Shown: positions 1 to 8,335 of the stretch, piece by piece
Numbering within the stretch: the stretch's first letter is position 1
How the letters are laid out: every line of letters begins with the position of its first letter
Assembly (NCBI RefSeq): GCF_041358175.1
Contig: NZ_JBGKBE010000006.1
Span: 118,945 to 182,944, forward strand
DNA length: 64,000 nucleotides
Source: Muriicola sp041358175
GTDB lineage: Bacteria; Bacteroidota; Bacteroidia; Flavobacteriales; Flavobacteriaceae
Direction: 5' to 3'
Notes under the pieces: model-generated
What the model was told of the DNA's origin: nothing
Databases searched by the model: none
Seen by the model: the letters and a program-made list of their open reading frames with translations, nothing else
Position numbers and translations under genes: made by a program

Positions 1-2
1 TA

Positions 3-266
3 AACTGGTCTGCAGAAGACGGAGGTATTGTAGATGAGGAAGCCAAGGCAATGTTGCTTTCCGTCTGGGATAGTAAAAATAAGGAGTCGCTTAAGATCGA
101 CCTCTGGACAAAAGACATGCCGCTGGATGAAATGAAGGTCTTTTTTCACCAGACTTTAGTGGCCCTTTCTGATACCTTTATGAAGGCAACTCAGGACGAG
201 AAAATGACGGCCACTATGAAGGATTTTTGTTCATATTTTGCTGAAAAGCTCGAATTGAATGCTTGA
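3..266 (+). CDS. gldC: Gliding motility protein GldC (5' end outside window)
   Basis: The reading frame is already open at the first bases of the window, so the start codon lies upstream; the visible part is the last 87 residues, reading NWSAEDGG at its beginning. It contains the stretch WTKDMPLDEMKVFFHQTL and ends with FCSYFAEKLELNA, which I recognise as the conserved body of GldC. GldC is a small protein of about 110 residues needed for Bacteroidota gliding; it is associated with the lipoprotein GldB and supports the gliding/type IX secretion machinery. In many relatives gldB lies directly upstream, which cannot be tested here. The gene converges on the pirin gene with a 13-base gap. Confidence 0.9.
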   Translation, partial: NWSAEDGGIVDEEAKAMLLSVWDSKNKESLKIDLWTKDMPLDEMKVFFHQTLVALSDTFMKATQDEKMTATMKDFCSYFAEKLELNA

Positions 267-279
267 ACGATATAGGGGC

Positions 280-993
280 CTAATTAGACATAGGTACCTC
301 CATCAACAGGATTTTACATTCTTCCTGAATCTCAAACTCCACAGATTGGGTTTCCCATACTCCCAATCCATCTCTGTTATTTAAGGTCTCACCAGCTACC
401 CTGCAGCTGCCTTCAAGGAGGAAAATATACAGTCCGTTAGTCTTATCCTGTAAATTCTTCCTGATCGTCAGACCAGGATCAAATTCCCCCAGATGAAACC
501 ATGCATCCTGGTGAATCCAGACCCCACTGTCTCCGGGATCAGGAGAGACAATCTGAAAGAATTGATTTTTAAAAGAAGCTTTGTCCAGGGTTATCTGATC
601 ATATCTGGGCGTAACATTCACTTTGTTGGGAAGTACCCATATTTGCAAAAATTTCACCTTTTTATCACGGTTCTTATTTCGTTCGCTATGTTCCACCCCG
701 ATGCCCGCACTCATCACCTGAATATCCCCTGCTTTAATTAGGGCTTTGTTGCCCATGCTGTCTTTGTGTTCGAGTTCTCCTTCCAGGGGGATAGAAATAA
801 TTTCCATATTTTGATGTGGATGTGTTCCAAATCCCATTCCGGGGGCTACTTCATCATCATTTAATACACGTAATACACCAAAATTCATCCGGGAAGATTC
901 ATAATAATTTCCAAAGCTAAATGTGTGATAACTACTAAGCCATCCATGGTTGGCAGATCCCCTTGTGTTTGCTTTATGGAGTATTTTCTTCAT
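280..993 (-). CDS. Pirin family protein (cupin, quercetinase-like)
   Basis: The 237-residue product is a two-cupin pirin. The first cupin has the metal-binding pattern GTHPHQNME (H58, H60) and EHSE (H102, E104), the four ligands that hold iron in YhhW-type pirins. Bacterial pirins of this type can have quercetin 2,3-dioxygenase activity in vitro, but the physiological substrate is usually unknown. It is cytosolic, with no signal peptide. It stands alone between gldC and a small plus-strand gene, so context gives no clue to its job. Length is normal for the family. The family assignment is firm; the activity is only inferred. Confidence 0.9.
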   Translation of the reverse strand: MKKILHKANTRGSANHGWLSSYHTFSFGNYYESSRMNFGVLRVLNDDEVAPGMGFGTHPHQNMEIISIPLEGELEHKDSMGNKALIKAGDIQVMSAGIGVEHSERNKNRDKKVKFLQIWVLPNKVNVTPRYDQITLDKASFKNQFFQIVSPDPGDSGVWIHQDAWFHLGEFDPGLTIRKNLQDKTNGLYIFLLEGSCRVAGETLNNRDGLGVWETQSVEFEIQEECKILLMEVPMSN

Positions 994-1098
994 GATAGGT
1001 CAAGTATTAATTCTTATTTTAGAAGTAAGGTATTCTGTTATGTTTCGTCTACGAGGTCTGAAACCCATCCTTAAATAGAAATTTAAAAATCGTTATTT

Positions 1099-1476
1099 GT
1101 GCCCGGAGATCCAATTAAGAACTTACTTTTTGTTTACAATGCTGACTCAGGACTGATGAACGGCATCTTTGATGCCGCACATAAAGCTTTGAATCCCGAG
1201 ACGTATCAATGCAGGCTCTGCGAACTGACCTATGGGAAATTCAGGGAGAAATCGATATGGAAAAGGTTTCGAAAGGAACATAACATCCCGATGGAATTTC
1301 TGCATAAGGATGAATTTTTAGCGCAATACTCCTCTAAATTCATGCCTCAGTACTCTTTCCCTGTTGTTCTTGAACTCTCTGACCATGAAATGAGTCTCTT
1401 TTTAGGTACTAAAGAAATCAACGAATTACAAAAGACCGAAGAATTGATCGAGGCAATCTGTAAAAGATTGGATTGA
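1099..1476 (+). CDS. Conserved flavobacterial protein of unknown function (about 125 aa)
   Basis: This 125-residue soluble protein begins at a GTG; no ATG in frame gives a longer or better start. It has a hydrophobic N-terminal strand (LLFVYNADSG), a CRLCELTYGKF segment with a CxxC pair near residue 38, and HKDEFLAQYSSKF in the middle. I recognise it as a family widespread in Flavobacteriia that is sometimes labelled 'GTPase', but no P-loop or other GTPase motif is visible, so that label should not be used. A thioredoxin-like or metal-binding role would fit the N-terminal strand plus CxxC but is speculation. It stands alone, converging on engB. Confidence 0.75.
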   Translation: MPGDPIKNLLFVYNADSGLMNGIFDAAHKALNPETYQCRLCELTYGKFREKSIWKRFRKEHNIPMEFLHKDEFLAQYSSKFMPQYSFPVVLELSDHEMSLFLGTKEINELQKTEELIEAICKRLD

Positions 1477-1517
1477 TAAGATGATCTGACGTCGAATTAA
1501 CTCTGGCTTTCAGGGGA

Positions 1518-2132
1518 TTAAAGCTGCTGCTTGTAAAATTCAATATTTATTCCATCTATATAAGACAGGATCTCATCTCTCCCAAAAGCTTTGAGGGAGG
1601 AGGTCACAAAATACTGAGGAGCTTCTTCCCACAGGTCGTCAGTCATTGTTTTAAGGTACGCCTGAACCTGTCTGTCGATAGCCTTGGGTTTGAGTTTGTC
1701 TGCCTTTGTAAAAATGATGGAAAACGGGATCTGATTTTCTCCCATCCAGGCCATAAAATTGAGGTCTATGGGTTGGGGTTCATGACGTATGTCGATAAGT
1801 ACGAATGCACTTAGAAGCTGGGATCTTTTTAAAAAGTACTCCGTAATATATTTTTGAAAGGTTTTTTTGTCTTTTTTCGATACCCTGGCATAGCCATATC
1901 CCGGTAGATCTACTAAAAACCAGTTCTTATTGATTTTAAAGTGATTGATCAGCTGGGTCTTACCTGGCCTGCCCGAAGTCTTAGCCAGTGACTTACGCTG
2001 AGTAAGCATATTGATCAGCGAACTTTTTCCTACATTGGATCGGCCTATAAAGGCGTATTCGGGAATGGGATCAGAAGGGCAATGGGCAACACTGGAATTG
2101 CTCATGACAAAGTCGGCCGACTTTATTTTCAT
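1518..2132 (-). CDS. engB: Ribosome biogenesis GTP-binding protein YsxC/EngB
   Basis: The 204-residue GTPase has all G motifs of the EngB family: GRSNVGKS (P-loop, residues 30-37), the TSGRPGKTQ switch I region, DLPGYGYA (G3) and FTKAD (G4). EngB is an essential TrmE-Era-type GTPase that assists assembly of the 50S ribosomal subunit and acts in the cytosol. It lies 11 bases downstream of the alpha/beta hydrolase gene on the same strand, so the two are probably cotranscribed from the promoter before the hydrolase. Length and start fit the family. Confidence 0.96.
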   Translation of the reverse strand: MKIKSADFVMSNSSVAHCPSDPIPEYAFIGRSNVGKSSLINMLTQRKSLAKTSGRPGKTQLINHFKINKNWFLVDLPGYGYARVSKKDKKTFQKYITEYFLKRSQLLSAFVLIDIRHEPQPIDLNFMAWMGENQIPFSIIFTKADKLKPKAIDRQVQAYLKTMTDDLWEEAPQYFVTSSLKAFGRDEILSYIDGINIEFYKQQL

Positions 2133-2143
2133 GATTTGCGGAT

Positions 2144-2908
2144 TTAGAATTTACGCTTCTCCAGCCATTTGGCAAGAATTTCATTGAATTCATCGGGATG
2201 TTCCATCATAGGGGCATGTCCGCATTTCTCAATCCAGAATAAATCCGAATCGGGGAGAAGTTCATGAAACTCTTTGGCTACATTGGGAGGCGTCACAGAA
2301 TCGTTTTCCCCCCAGATAATACATGTAGGGGTAAGCATATGAGGCAGGTCTTTGGACATATTATGCCTGATGGCACTTTTGGCGATTGCCAGAGTTTTAA
2401 CCAGTTTCATCCTATCATTTACAGTGGCAAATACCTCATCGACTATTTCTTTGGTCGCAACCGCAGGATCATAGAATACGTCCTGAGCTTTCTTCTTTAT
2501 AAATTCATAATCCCCACGTTTGGGATACCCATCTCCCATGGCACTTTCATATAGGCCGGAACTACCGGTGATGACCAGTGCCTTCACCATTTCAGGGTAT
2601 AGTTTGGTATGTAGTAATCCAATATGTCCGCCTAAAGAGTTTCCCAAAAGAATAACATCTTTTAGCCCTTTGTATTCGATGAACTGCTCGAGGTATTTGG
2701 CAAAATTCTTAACGTTGGTCTTGAGCATTGGCATGCTGTAGATTGGCAATTCGGGAACGAGTACCTGATACCCTTTTTCAGGAAAGTAATTGGTTACACC
2801 CTCAAAATTACTCAGCCCTCCCATCAACCCGTGAAGTATGATCATAGGTGTGCCTTCACCGACTTCTATATATCGGTATTTCCCATCGGTCTTAATTGAA
2901 TTCTCCAT
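2144..2908 (-). CDS. Alpha/beta hydrolase
   Basis: The 254-residue protein has a complete alpha/beta hydrolase fold: the oxyanion HG motif (ILHGLMGG, near residue 26), the nucleophile elbow GNSLGG with Ser91, the acid in WGENDSVTPP and the catalytic His in CGHAPMMEHP. No signal peptide is present, so it is cytosolic. The substrate cannot be deduced; relatives include esterases, C-C bond hydrolases and haloperoxidase-like enzymes. It heads a two-gene minus-strand unit with engB, and lies back to back with the mraZ-ftsZ operon, an arrangement I recall from other Flavobacteriia. Confidence 0.88.
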   Translation of the reverse strand: MENSIKTDGKYRYIEVGEGTPMIILHGLMGGLSNFEGVTNYFPEKGYQVLVPELPIYSMPMLKTNVKNFAKYLEQFIEYKGLKDVILLGNSLGGHIGLLHTKLYPEMVKALVITGSSGLYESAMGDGYPKRGDYEFIKKKAQDVFYDPAVATKEIVDEVFATVNDRMKLVKTLAIAKSAIRHNMSKDLPHMLTPTCIIWGENDSVTPPNVAKEFHELLPDSDLFWIEKCGHAPMMEHPDEFNEILAKWLEKRKF

Positions 2909-2934
2909 GCTCGACAGCTTCGGTTGTCAGTTGG

Positions 2935-2942
2935 CAAATATA
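2935..2942 (-). promoter_or_regulatory. Putative -7 box of the hydrolase-engB unit
   Basis: Read on the minus strand the bases are TATATTTG, matching the Bacteroidota -7 consensus TAnnTTTG, 26 bases upstream of the hydrolase start codon. No clear -33 TTG was found at the usual distance. Confidence 0.5.
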
Positions 2943-3095
2943 GGCATTTCCCTCATATGGGGCCATTTAATTGAGATGACCATGAATTGTCACTACATCT
3001 TAGCTTAAAATACTTTGAGGTATTGCCGACCAATGTATTTAACACAATTACAGGGGTAGGTTCAAAGGTTAAATATTCCAATTTTTATGAACAAA

Positions 3096-3125
3096 GTGGT
3101 AATTTGTGGTAAATTGTGGTAATAA
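3096..3125 (+). promoter_or_regulatory. Putative MraZ operator: three 10-bp direct repeats
   Basis: GTGGTAA occurs three times at an exact 10-base period (3096, 3106, 3116), each followed by three A/T-rich bases. MraZ is known to bind short GTG-containing direct repeats with about 10-bp spacing ahead of its own gene in several phyla. Here the repeats end just before the -7 box and cover the -33 position, so bound MraZ would block the dcw promoter. Assignment rests on repeat geometry and position; binding is inferred. Confidence 0.85.
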
Positions 3126-3139
3126 TTTCTATATATTTG
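3114..3139 (+). promoter_or_regulatory. Putative mraZ / dcw operon promoter
   Basis: TATATTTG at 3132-3139 matches the Bacteroidota -7 consensus TAnnTTTG and sits 31 bases before the mraZ ATG. A TTG at 3114-3116 could serve as the -33 element, although the 15-base spacer is shorter than usual; the TTG lies inside the MraZ repeats. Confidence 0.6.
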
Positions 3140-3170
3140 AGTTTATATACGGTAGACCAACCAGATTTGA

Positions 3171-3635
3171 ATGATCAATTTCATTGGAACATATGAATGC
3201 AAGGCCGATGTAAAAGGGAGGGTAATGATACCTGTCACCCTTAAGAATCAAATGGCTCCCGTAATAAACAAGGGCTTTGTGATCAAGCGCTCTGTTTTTC
3301 AGCCTTGCCTGGAACTTTATCCCATGGAAGAATGGAATCTGCTTATGCAGAAAATGAATCGGAAAAATCGATTCAAGAAAAAGAACAACGATTTTATAAG
3401 AAGGTTCTCAGCCGGGGTTAAACCTGTTGAGATTGATGCCACTGGCCGATTGTTGATTCCAAAAAACCTTATTGCCATTGCAGGTATTTCCAAGGAAGTG
3501 GTGCTGAGTTCGGCAATTAATATAATTGAAATCTGGGATAAGGACAGCTACGAAAAAGTACTGGATGAAACAGCTGAGAATTTTGCAGAATTAGCTGAAG
3601 AAGTAATGGGTGAAGATGGTGATGAGTTATCATAA
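3171..3635 (+). CDS. mraZ: Transcriptional regulator MraZ
   Basis: The 154-residue protein has two MraZ/AbrB-like half-domains, each with the DxKGRxxIP type signature: CKADVKGRVMIPVTL near residue 12 and EIDATGRLLIPKNL near residue 86. MraZ forms a ring-shaped oligomer and represses its own operon by binding direct repeats upstream. Three such repeats are visible at 3096-3125. It is the first gene of the division and cell-wall operon, and its end overlaps the start of rsmH by about 14 bases. Length is typical. Confidence in identity is very high. Confidence 0.96.
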   Translation: MINFIGTYECKADVKGRVMIPVTLKNQMAPVINKGFVIKRSVFQPCLELYPMEEWNLLMQKMNRKNRFKKKNNDFIRRFSAGVKPVEIDATGRLLIPKNLIAIAGISKEVVLSSAINIIEIWDKDSYEKVLDETAENFAELAEEVMGEDGDELS

Positions 3636-4518
3636 TCCGGTATTGCTGGGTCCTTCAGTGGAAGGGCTCAACATAAAAAAAGATGGTGTCTATGTAGACA
3701 TCACGTTTGGAGGAGGAGGTCATTCCAAAGCTATATTGGAAAGATTGGGAAAAGAAGGAAGGTTGATCGCTTTTGATCAGGATGAAGACGCTCTGGACAA
3801 TGAGATAAAAGATGACCGATTTACACTGATCAATGAAAATTTCAGGTACCTCGGTCAGTTTTTAAAGTTCTATGGAATTCGGAAAGTGAATGGAATACTT
3901 GCAGATTTCGGTGTTTCCTCACATCAATTCGACAGTGCAAAGCGCGGTTTTTCTACTCGTTTTGAAGGCGATCTGGACATGAGGATGTCTCAGAGAAATG
4001 AACTGTCGGCTTACGAAGTGATCAACGAATACCCGGCTAAGGATTTGGGGCGGGTTTTAAAGGTCTATGGCGAACTCAGAAATGCCGAAGCTATGGCCAG
4101 GAGCTTGGTTGAGGCAAGAGAAAAGAATCCTGTAAAGACCTCGTCAGAACTGAAGCAGGTATTAAAAAGGTTTTTACCTGCACATAAAGAGCATAAAATT
4201 CTGGCCCAGATTTATCAGGCGGTGAGAATTGAAGTGAATCAGGAATTGGAGGCCATAAAAGAATTTCTGCTTCAGACACCGGATTTGCTCGTTGAAGGAG
4301 GGCGCTTGAGTATCATCAGTTACCATTCACTGGAAGACAGATTGGTAAAACGGTTTATCCTAACGGGAAACTTTGAAGGGGAATTGGAAAAGGATTTTTA
4401 TGGTAAACCGATAAAGCCATTTAAAAAAGTAGGAAATCTGGTCGTCCCTACAGAAGAGGAGATCAAAGAAAACAACAGGGCACGAAGTGCCAAGTTGAGA
4501 ATTGCAGAACGCATTTAA
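3622..4518 (+). CDS. rsmH: 16S rRNA (cytosine(1402)-N(4))-methyltransferase RsmH
   Basis: This S-adenosylmethionine-dependent enzyme (formerly MraW) methylates N4 of C1402 in the ribosomal P site. The glycine-rich SAM loop DITFGGGGHS is near the N-terminus, ADFGVSSHQ follows, and ISYHSLEDRLVK lies near the C-terminus. I chose the ATG that yields MSYHNPVLL, because homologues begin at this point; earlier in-frame GTG and ATG codons at 3610 and 3616 would add two to four residues. The gene overlaps the end of mraZ, indicating translational coupling. Length (298 aa) is normal. Confidence 0.95.
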   Translation: MSYHNPVLLGPSVEGLNIKKDGVYVDITFGGGGHSKAILERLGKEGRLIAFDQDEDALDNEIKDDRFTLINENFRYLGQFLKFYGIRKVNGILADFGVSSHQFDSAKRGFSTRFEGDLDMRMSQRNELSAYEVINEYPAKDLGRVLKVYGELRNAEAMARSLVEAREKNPVKTSSELKQVLKRFLPAHKEHKILAQIYQAVRIEVNQELEAIKEFLLQTPDLLVEGGRLSIISYHSLEDRLVKRFILTGNFEGELEKDFYGKPIKPFKKVGNLVVPTEEEIKENNRARSAKLRIAERI

Positions 4519-4535
4519 AAATATTGAGCAACGAA

Positions 4536-4856
4536 ATGAAAAAAGGAATCGTATCCATTTTAAAAGGTAAGTTTCTCGTTAGTGGGGACGCTCCAAAAAA
4601 CTGGCTGTTCCTTGTATTTGCTTCATTCCTGGCAACAGTGATGATATCGAGCTCCCACAGTGCCGACAGAAAAGTACATCAGCTTGCTTCTCTTAACGAA
4701 GAAGTAAAGGAATTGCGTAGTCAATTTGTGGAAATGCGCTCGGATGTACAAAAGCTAAAATTAGAGTCGACTGTACGTTTAACCGTAGCAGAAAAAGGTC
4801 TGCTCCCGTCCGAGACCCCGCCAAAGAAGATCAAAGTAAAATCAACCCTCCCTTAA
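4536..4856 (+). CDS. ftsL: FtsL-like cell division protein
   Basis: A small bitopic membrane protein: a basic N-terminus (MKKGIVSILKGKFL), one hydrophobic segment (WLFLVFASFLATVMI, residues about 23-37) and an extracytoplasmic coiled coil rich in leucine and charged residues (VHQLASLNEEVKELRSQF). This matches the flavobacterial FtsL-like family at the canonical position between rsmH and ftsI, where FtsL links early and late divisome parts and works with FtsI and FtsW. A TTG at 4524 would add four residues; I prefer the ATG because homologues begin MKKG. Such proteins are sometimes mislabelled as methyltransferase because of the neighbour. Confidence 0.88.
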   Translation: MKKGIVSILKGKFLVSGDAPKNWLFLVFASFLATVMISSSHSADRKVHQLASLNEEVKELRSQFVEMRSDVQKLKLESTVRLTVAEKGLLPSETPPKKIKVKSTLP

Positions 4857-6863
4857 ATGGCATTTTCCAGTAAGCACATTTTAACCAGGTTATATCTCGT
4901 TGCCGGAGGTCTCTTCCTTTTTGGCGGCCTGGTTCTGTTTAAGCTGGTGAGTATTCAAATGGTGCAGGGTGATAAATACAAAGAACTGGCTTTGCAGCGA
5001 ACAGAGAAAATGTTCACTATCCCACCTAACCGGGGGAATCTATATTCTGATGACGGAAGTTTGCTCGCCACTTCTGTTTCCAAATACGCTATCAGATTTG
5101 ATGCTGTTACGGTAAAAGACGAGGATTTTCAACGGTATGCCGGGCCCCTTGCTGCCAAACTGGGTGCTTTATTAAATAGGCCCGCATCTCATTTTGAACG
5201 CCTTCTTCGCAAAGCAAAAGCCAATAAAAACAGATATGCTCTCATCGCCCGAAACCTGGATTACTCCCAGTATATGAGCATTAAAGAGTTTCCGCTTTTT
5301 AATATGGGACCATACAGGGGTGGACTCATAGTAGATCAGAAAACAGTACGCGAACACCCTTTGGGAAAGATTGCTGAACGGAGTGTAGGATACGAGCGGT
5401 TTGATGAAAACGGCTATGTTACCCGTGTAGGCCTTGAAGGTGCTTTTGGCGAATACCTGAGAGGGAAAGAGGGGAAGCGACTCAAGCAAAAAATTGCCAA
5501 AGGGCAATGGAAGCCTATCGGACTTGACAATATTATAGAGCCTCAGGATGGGTACGATGTTATTTCTACCATTGATATCAACATTCAGGACATCGCCCAT
5601 CATGCCTTGCTCAGGCAGCTGGAAAAATACAAAGCTGACCATGGCTCTGTTATCGTTATGGAGACCCATACAGGAGAGATTAAAGCAATTTCCAATTTGG
5701 GCAGGACGGCTGATGACAAATACTACGAAAGATTGAATTATGCTGTTGGAGAATCACATGAGCCTGGATCGACATTTAAACTGATGTCACTGGTGGCAGC
5801 TCTGGAAGATAAAGTGGTAGATACCAGCAGCATTATAGATACAGAAAAAGGGAGGTGGCGCCTTTACGACCGAATCGTGAGAGATTCAAAACACGGGGGA
5901 TATGGTAAGATTTCTGTAGCTGAAGCTTTTGAAGTTTCATCCAATACGGCCTTCGCCAAAATGATCCACAATAATTATAAGCACAATCCCCAGGCATTTG
6001 TCAACCGACTTATGCAAATGGACCTGCATAAAGATCTCGGTCTTCCAATAAAGGGAGAAGGGGTGCCGGTACTAAGAAATCCTGGCGACAAAGGCTGGTC
6101 TGGAATTTCTTTGGCATGGATGTCTCACGGCTATGAAGTGGCCATGACTCCCCTCCAGATACTTGCTTTTTACAATGCCATTGCGAACGACGGAGAACTT
6201 CTCAGGCCCAGACTTATTAAGGAAGTAAAAGAGTGGAATAATACAATTCAGGAATTTGACAAGGAAGTAATCAACCCTGCCATATGTTCTAAGGAGACAG
6301 TGCGAAAAGTACAGCAATTACTAAAAAATGTCGTGGAGCGAGAGCATGGAACAGGACACAAATTATATGCTGCGGACTTTTCTATGGCTGGTAAAACAGG
6401 TACGGCCCAAAAGAATTATGTAGGGAAAGATCCTGACAAACTAAGGTACATTTCCACCTTTGCAGGTTATTTCCCCGCTGATAATCCTAAGTATTCCTGC
6501 ATAGTGGTCATCCATGAACCGGATAAGAGTGTAGGCTACTACGGAGCCGATGTGTCAGGGCCCGTATTCAAATCCATAGCACAAAAGATTTATTCAAATA
6601 ATCCACTGGTTGATGAGGTAGCAGACCTCGAACCCTATAATGAGGCACTTGAACAGGCCTATGAATCTTATTATCAGGAAGCGCAGAAGGAATTGACGAT
6701 CATGCCCAATTTAAAAGGTATGAGTGGGATGGATGCCATTTCCATCCTGGAAAACCTCGGCCTGGAGGTAGAAGTAAAAGGCAATGGAAAAGTAAAGAAG
6801 CAATCGGTTAGTCAGGGAACCCGTCTTAATCAGGTTTCTAAAATAGTTCTCGAACTCTCATGA
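4857..6863 (+). CDS. ftsI: Peptidoglycan transpeptidase FtsI (PBP3-type) with C-terminal PASTA domain
   Basis: This 668-residue class B penicillin-binding protein cross-links septal peptidoglycan. It has an N-terminal membrane anchor (residues about 10-34), a dimerisation domain, and a transpeptidase domain with the three active-site motifs STFK (305-308, catalytic Ser305), SSN (361-363) and KTGT (513-516). Residues about 615-668 form a PASTA domain (MPNLKGMSGMDAISILENLG). The ATG follows the ftsL stop directly, and its stop overlaps the murE start as ATGA. It works in the divisome with FtsW and FtsQ. The PASTA domain is normal in this lineage though absent from E. coli FtsI. Confidence 0.96.
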   Translation: MAFSSKHILTRLYLVAGGLFLFGGLVLFKLVSIQMVQGDKYKELALQRTEKMFTIPPNRGNLYSDDGSLLATSVSKYAIRFDAVTVKDEDFQRYAGPLAAKLGALLNRPASHFERLLRKAKANKNRYALIARNLDYSQYMSIKEFPLFNMGPYRGGLIVDQKTVREHPLGKIAERSVGYERFDENGYVTRVGLEGAFGEYLRGKEGKRLKQKIAKGQWKPIGLDNIIEPQDGYDVISTIDINIQDIAHHALLRQLEKYKADHGSVIVMETHTGEIKAISNLGRTADDKYYERLNYAVGESHEPGSTFKLMSLVAALEDKVVDTSSIIDTEKGRWRLYDRIVRDSKHGGYGKISVAEAFEVSSNTAFAKMIHNNYKHNPQAFVNRLMQMDLHKDLGLPIKGEGVPVLRNPGDKGWSGISLAWMSHGYEVAMTPLQILAFYNAIANDGELLRPRLIKEVKEWNNTIQEFDKEVINPAICSKETVRKVQQLLKNVVEREHGTGHKLYAADFSMAGKTGTAQKNYVGKDPDKLRYISTFAGYFPADNPKYSCIVVIHEPDKSVGYYGADVSGPVFKSIAQKIYSNNPLVDEVADLEPYNEALEQAYESYYQEAQKELTIMPNLKGMSGMDAISILENLGLEVEVKGNGKVKKQSVSQGTRLNQVSKIVLELS

Positions 6864-8323
6864 AGTCATTAAAAGACATATTATATGGAGTTAGCCTTAC
6901 GGCGGTTAGCGGTACTACCGCCAAGCTCGTGAATCAAATATGTTTTGATTCCAGAATGGTTGCTCTTGATGATGTGTTTGTGGCTATAAGAGGAACACAA
7001 TCCGACGGACACGATTATATAGAAAAAGCCATTGCGAAAGGAGCCAATGCAATCATTTGTGAGCAATTGCCGAATAAGCTGGTCAATGAGGTGAGCTATA
7101 TTGAAGTAAGTGATACTAAAAAGGCACTGGCTATTATGGCCTCAAATTTTTATGAGAATCCCTCTAAAAATTTAAAATTAATAGGGGTCACGGGTACCAA
7201 CGGGAAAACAACGGTAAGTACCCTTTTATACCAACTCTTTAAAAAAGCCGGATTTAAGGTAGGGCTGTTATCAACCATTAGGATCATGGTAGACGACAAG
7301 GAGTACGACACTCTACACACTACCCCTGACGCCCTTACCATAAATTACCATTTATCCCTGATGAGTGAGGAAGGAGTGGAATACTGCTTTATGGAAGCTA
7401 GCTCGCATGGCATCGATCAGAAACGTACAGAAGGCCTTGTTTTTGCAGGAGCCATTTTTACGAATCTCTCCCATGATCACCTCGATTACCACAAATCTTT
7501 TGCCGATTACAGAGATGCAAAAAAGACCTTGTTTGATCACCTGCCTAAAACAGCCTTTGCCTTATCAAATATGGATGATAAGAACGGCCTGATCATGTTA
7601 CAGAATACCAAGGCCAGAAAATTCACATACGCCCTAAAATCCTATGCTGATTACCGGGCACAAATCCTGGAAAATCAATTTAGCGGGCAACTGCTGAAGA
7701 TTGATAACAATGAATTATGGACTAAGCTCATTGGGAATTTCAATGCTTACAATGTTCTGGCGATTTATGCTACAGCTGATTTACTTGGGTTAGATAAGCT
7801 CGAAACCCTGAAGTTGCTAAGTGAGCTGGAAAATGTAAGTGGAAGATTTCAATACTATATATCAAAGAATCGCATAACGGCTATTGTTGATTATGCCCAT
7901 ACGCCGGACGCTTTAAAAAATGTACTGGAAACAATCAGTGCATTGAGGACTGGAAATGAAAACGTCATCACCGTAGTGGGGTGTGGTGGTGATCGTGACA
8001 AGTCTAAGCGTCCGGTAATGGGGCATATCGCTACCTCCCTTAGTAACAAGGTTATTTTCACCAGCGACAATCCAAGGACGGAACCTCCCGCCAACATTAT
8101 TTCAGAAATGGAAGCAGGGGTAGAACCCCAGAACACAATGAAGGTGCTGTCTATTGAAAACAGGAAACAGGCTATTAAAACGGCCTGCCAACTTGCCGAT
8201 GCAAAGGATATAATACTCCTGGCCGGGAAAGGACATGAAACCTACCAGGAAACTAATGGCAACAGGACTGATTTTGATGATTTTAAAATCGTCAAGCAAG
8301 TATTGAAGGATCTAAAAAAATAG
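6860..8323 (+). CDS. murE: UDP-MurNAc-L-Ala-D-Glu:meso-diaminopimelate ligase MurE
   Basis: MurE adds the third amino acid of the peptidoglycan stem peptide in the cytosol, using ATP. The 487-residue protein has the Mur ligase ATP loop TGTNGKTT (111-118), the substrate and Mg motif EASSHG, and DNPRTEP (DNPR at 403-406). The DNPR motif is the accepted marker for meso-diaminopimelate rather than lysine, so the wall is inferred to be of the A1-gamma, DAP-linked type. Its ATG overlaps the ftsI stop by four bases, and mraY follows 12 bases later. Confidence 0.96.
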   Translation: MKSLKDILYGVSLTAVSGTTAKLVNQICFDSRMVALDDVFVAIRGTQSDGHDYIEKAIAKGANAIICEQLPNKLVNEVSYIEVSDTKKALAIMASNFYENPSKNLKLIGVTGTNGKTTVSTLLYQLFKKAGFKVGLLSTIRIMVDDKEYDTLHTTPDALTINYHLSLMSEEGVEYCFMEASSHGIDQKRTEGLVFAGAIFTNLSHDHLDYHKSFADYRDAKKTLFDHLPKTAFALSNMDDKNGLIMLQNTKARKFTYALKSYADYRAQILENQFSGQLLKIDNNELWTKLIGNFNAYNVLAIYATADLLGLDKLETLKLLSELENVSGRFQYYISKNRITAIVDYAHTPDALKNVLETISALRTGNENVITVVGCGGDRDKSKRPVMGHIATSLSNKVIFTSDNPRTEPPANIISEMEAGVEPQNTMKVLSIENRKQAIKTACQLADAKDIILLAGKGHETYQETNGNRTDFDDFKIVKQVLKDLKK

Positions 8324-8335
8324 TGAGAAAAACGT

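Noticed and set aside
5172..5669. Minus-strand frame of 165 residues within ftsI
   Set aside because: It lies wholly inside a well-supported gene in a conserved operon and shows no recognisable domain.
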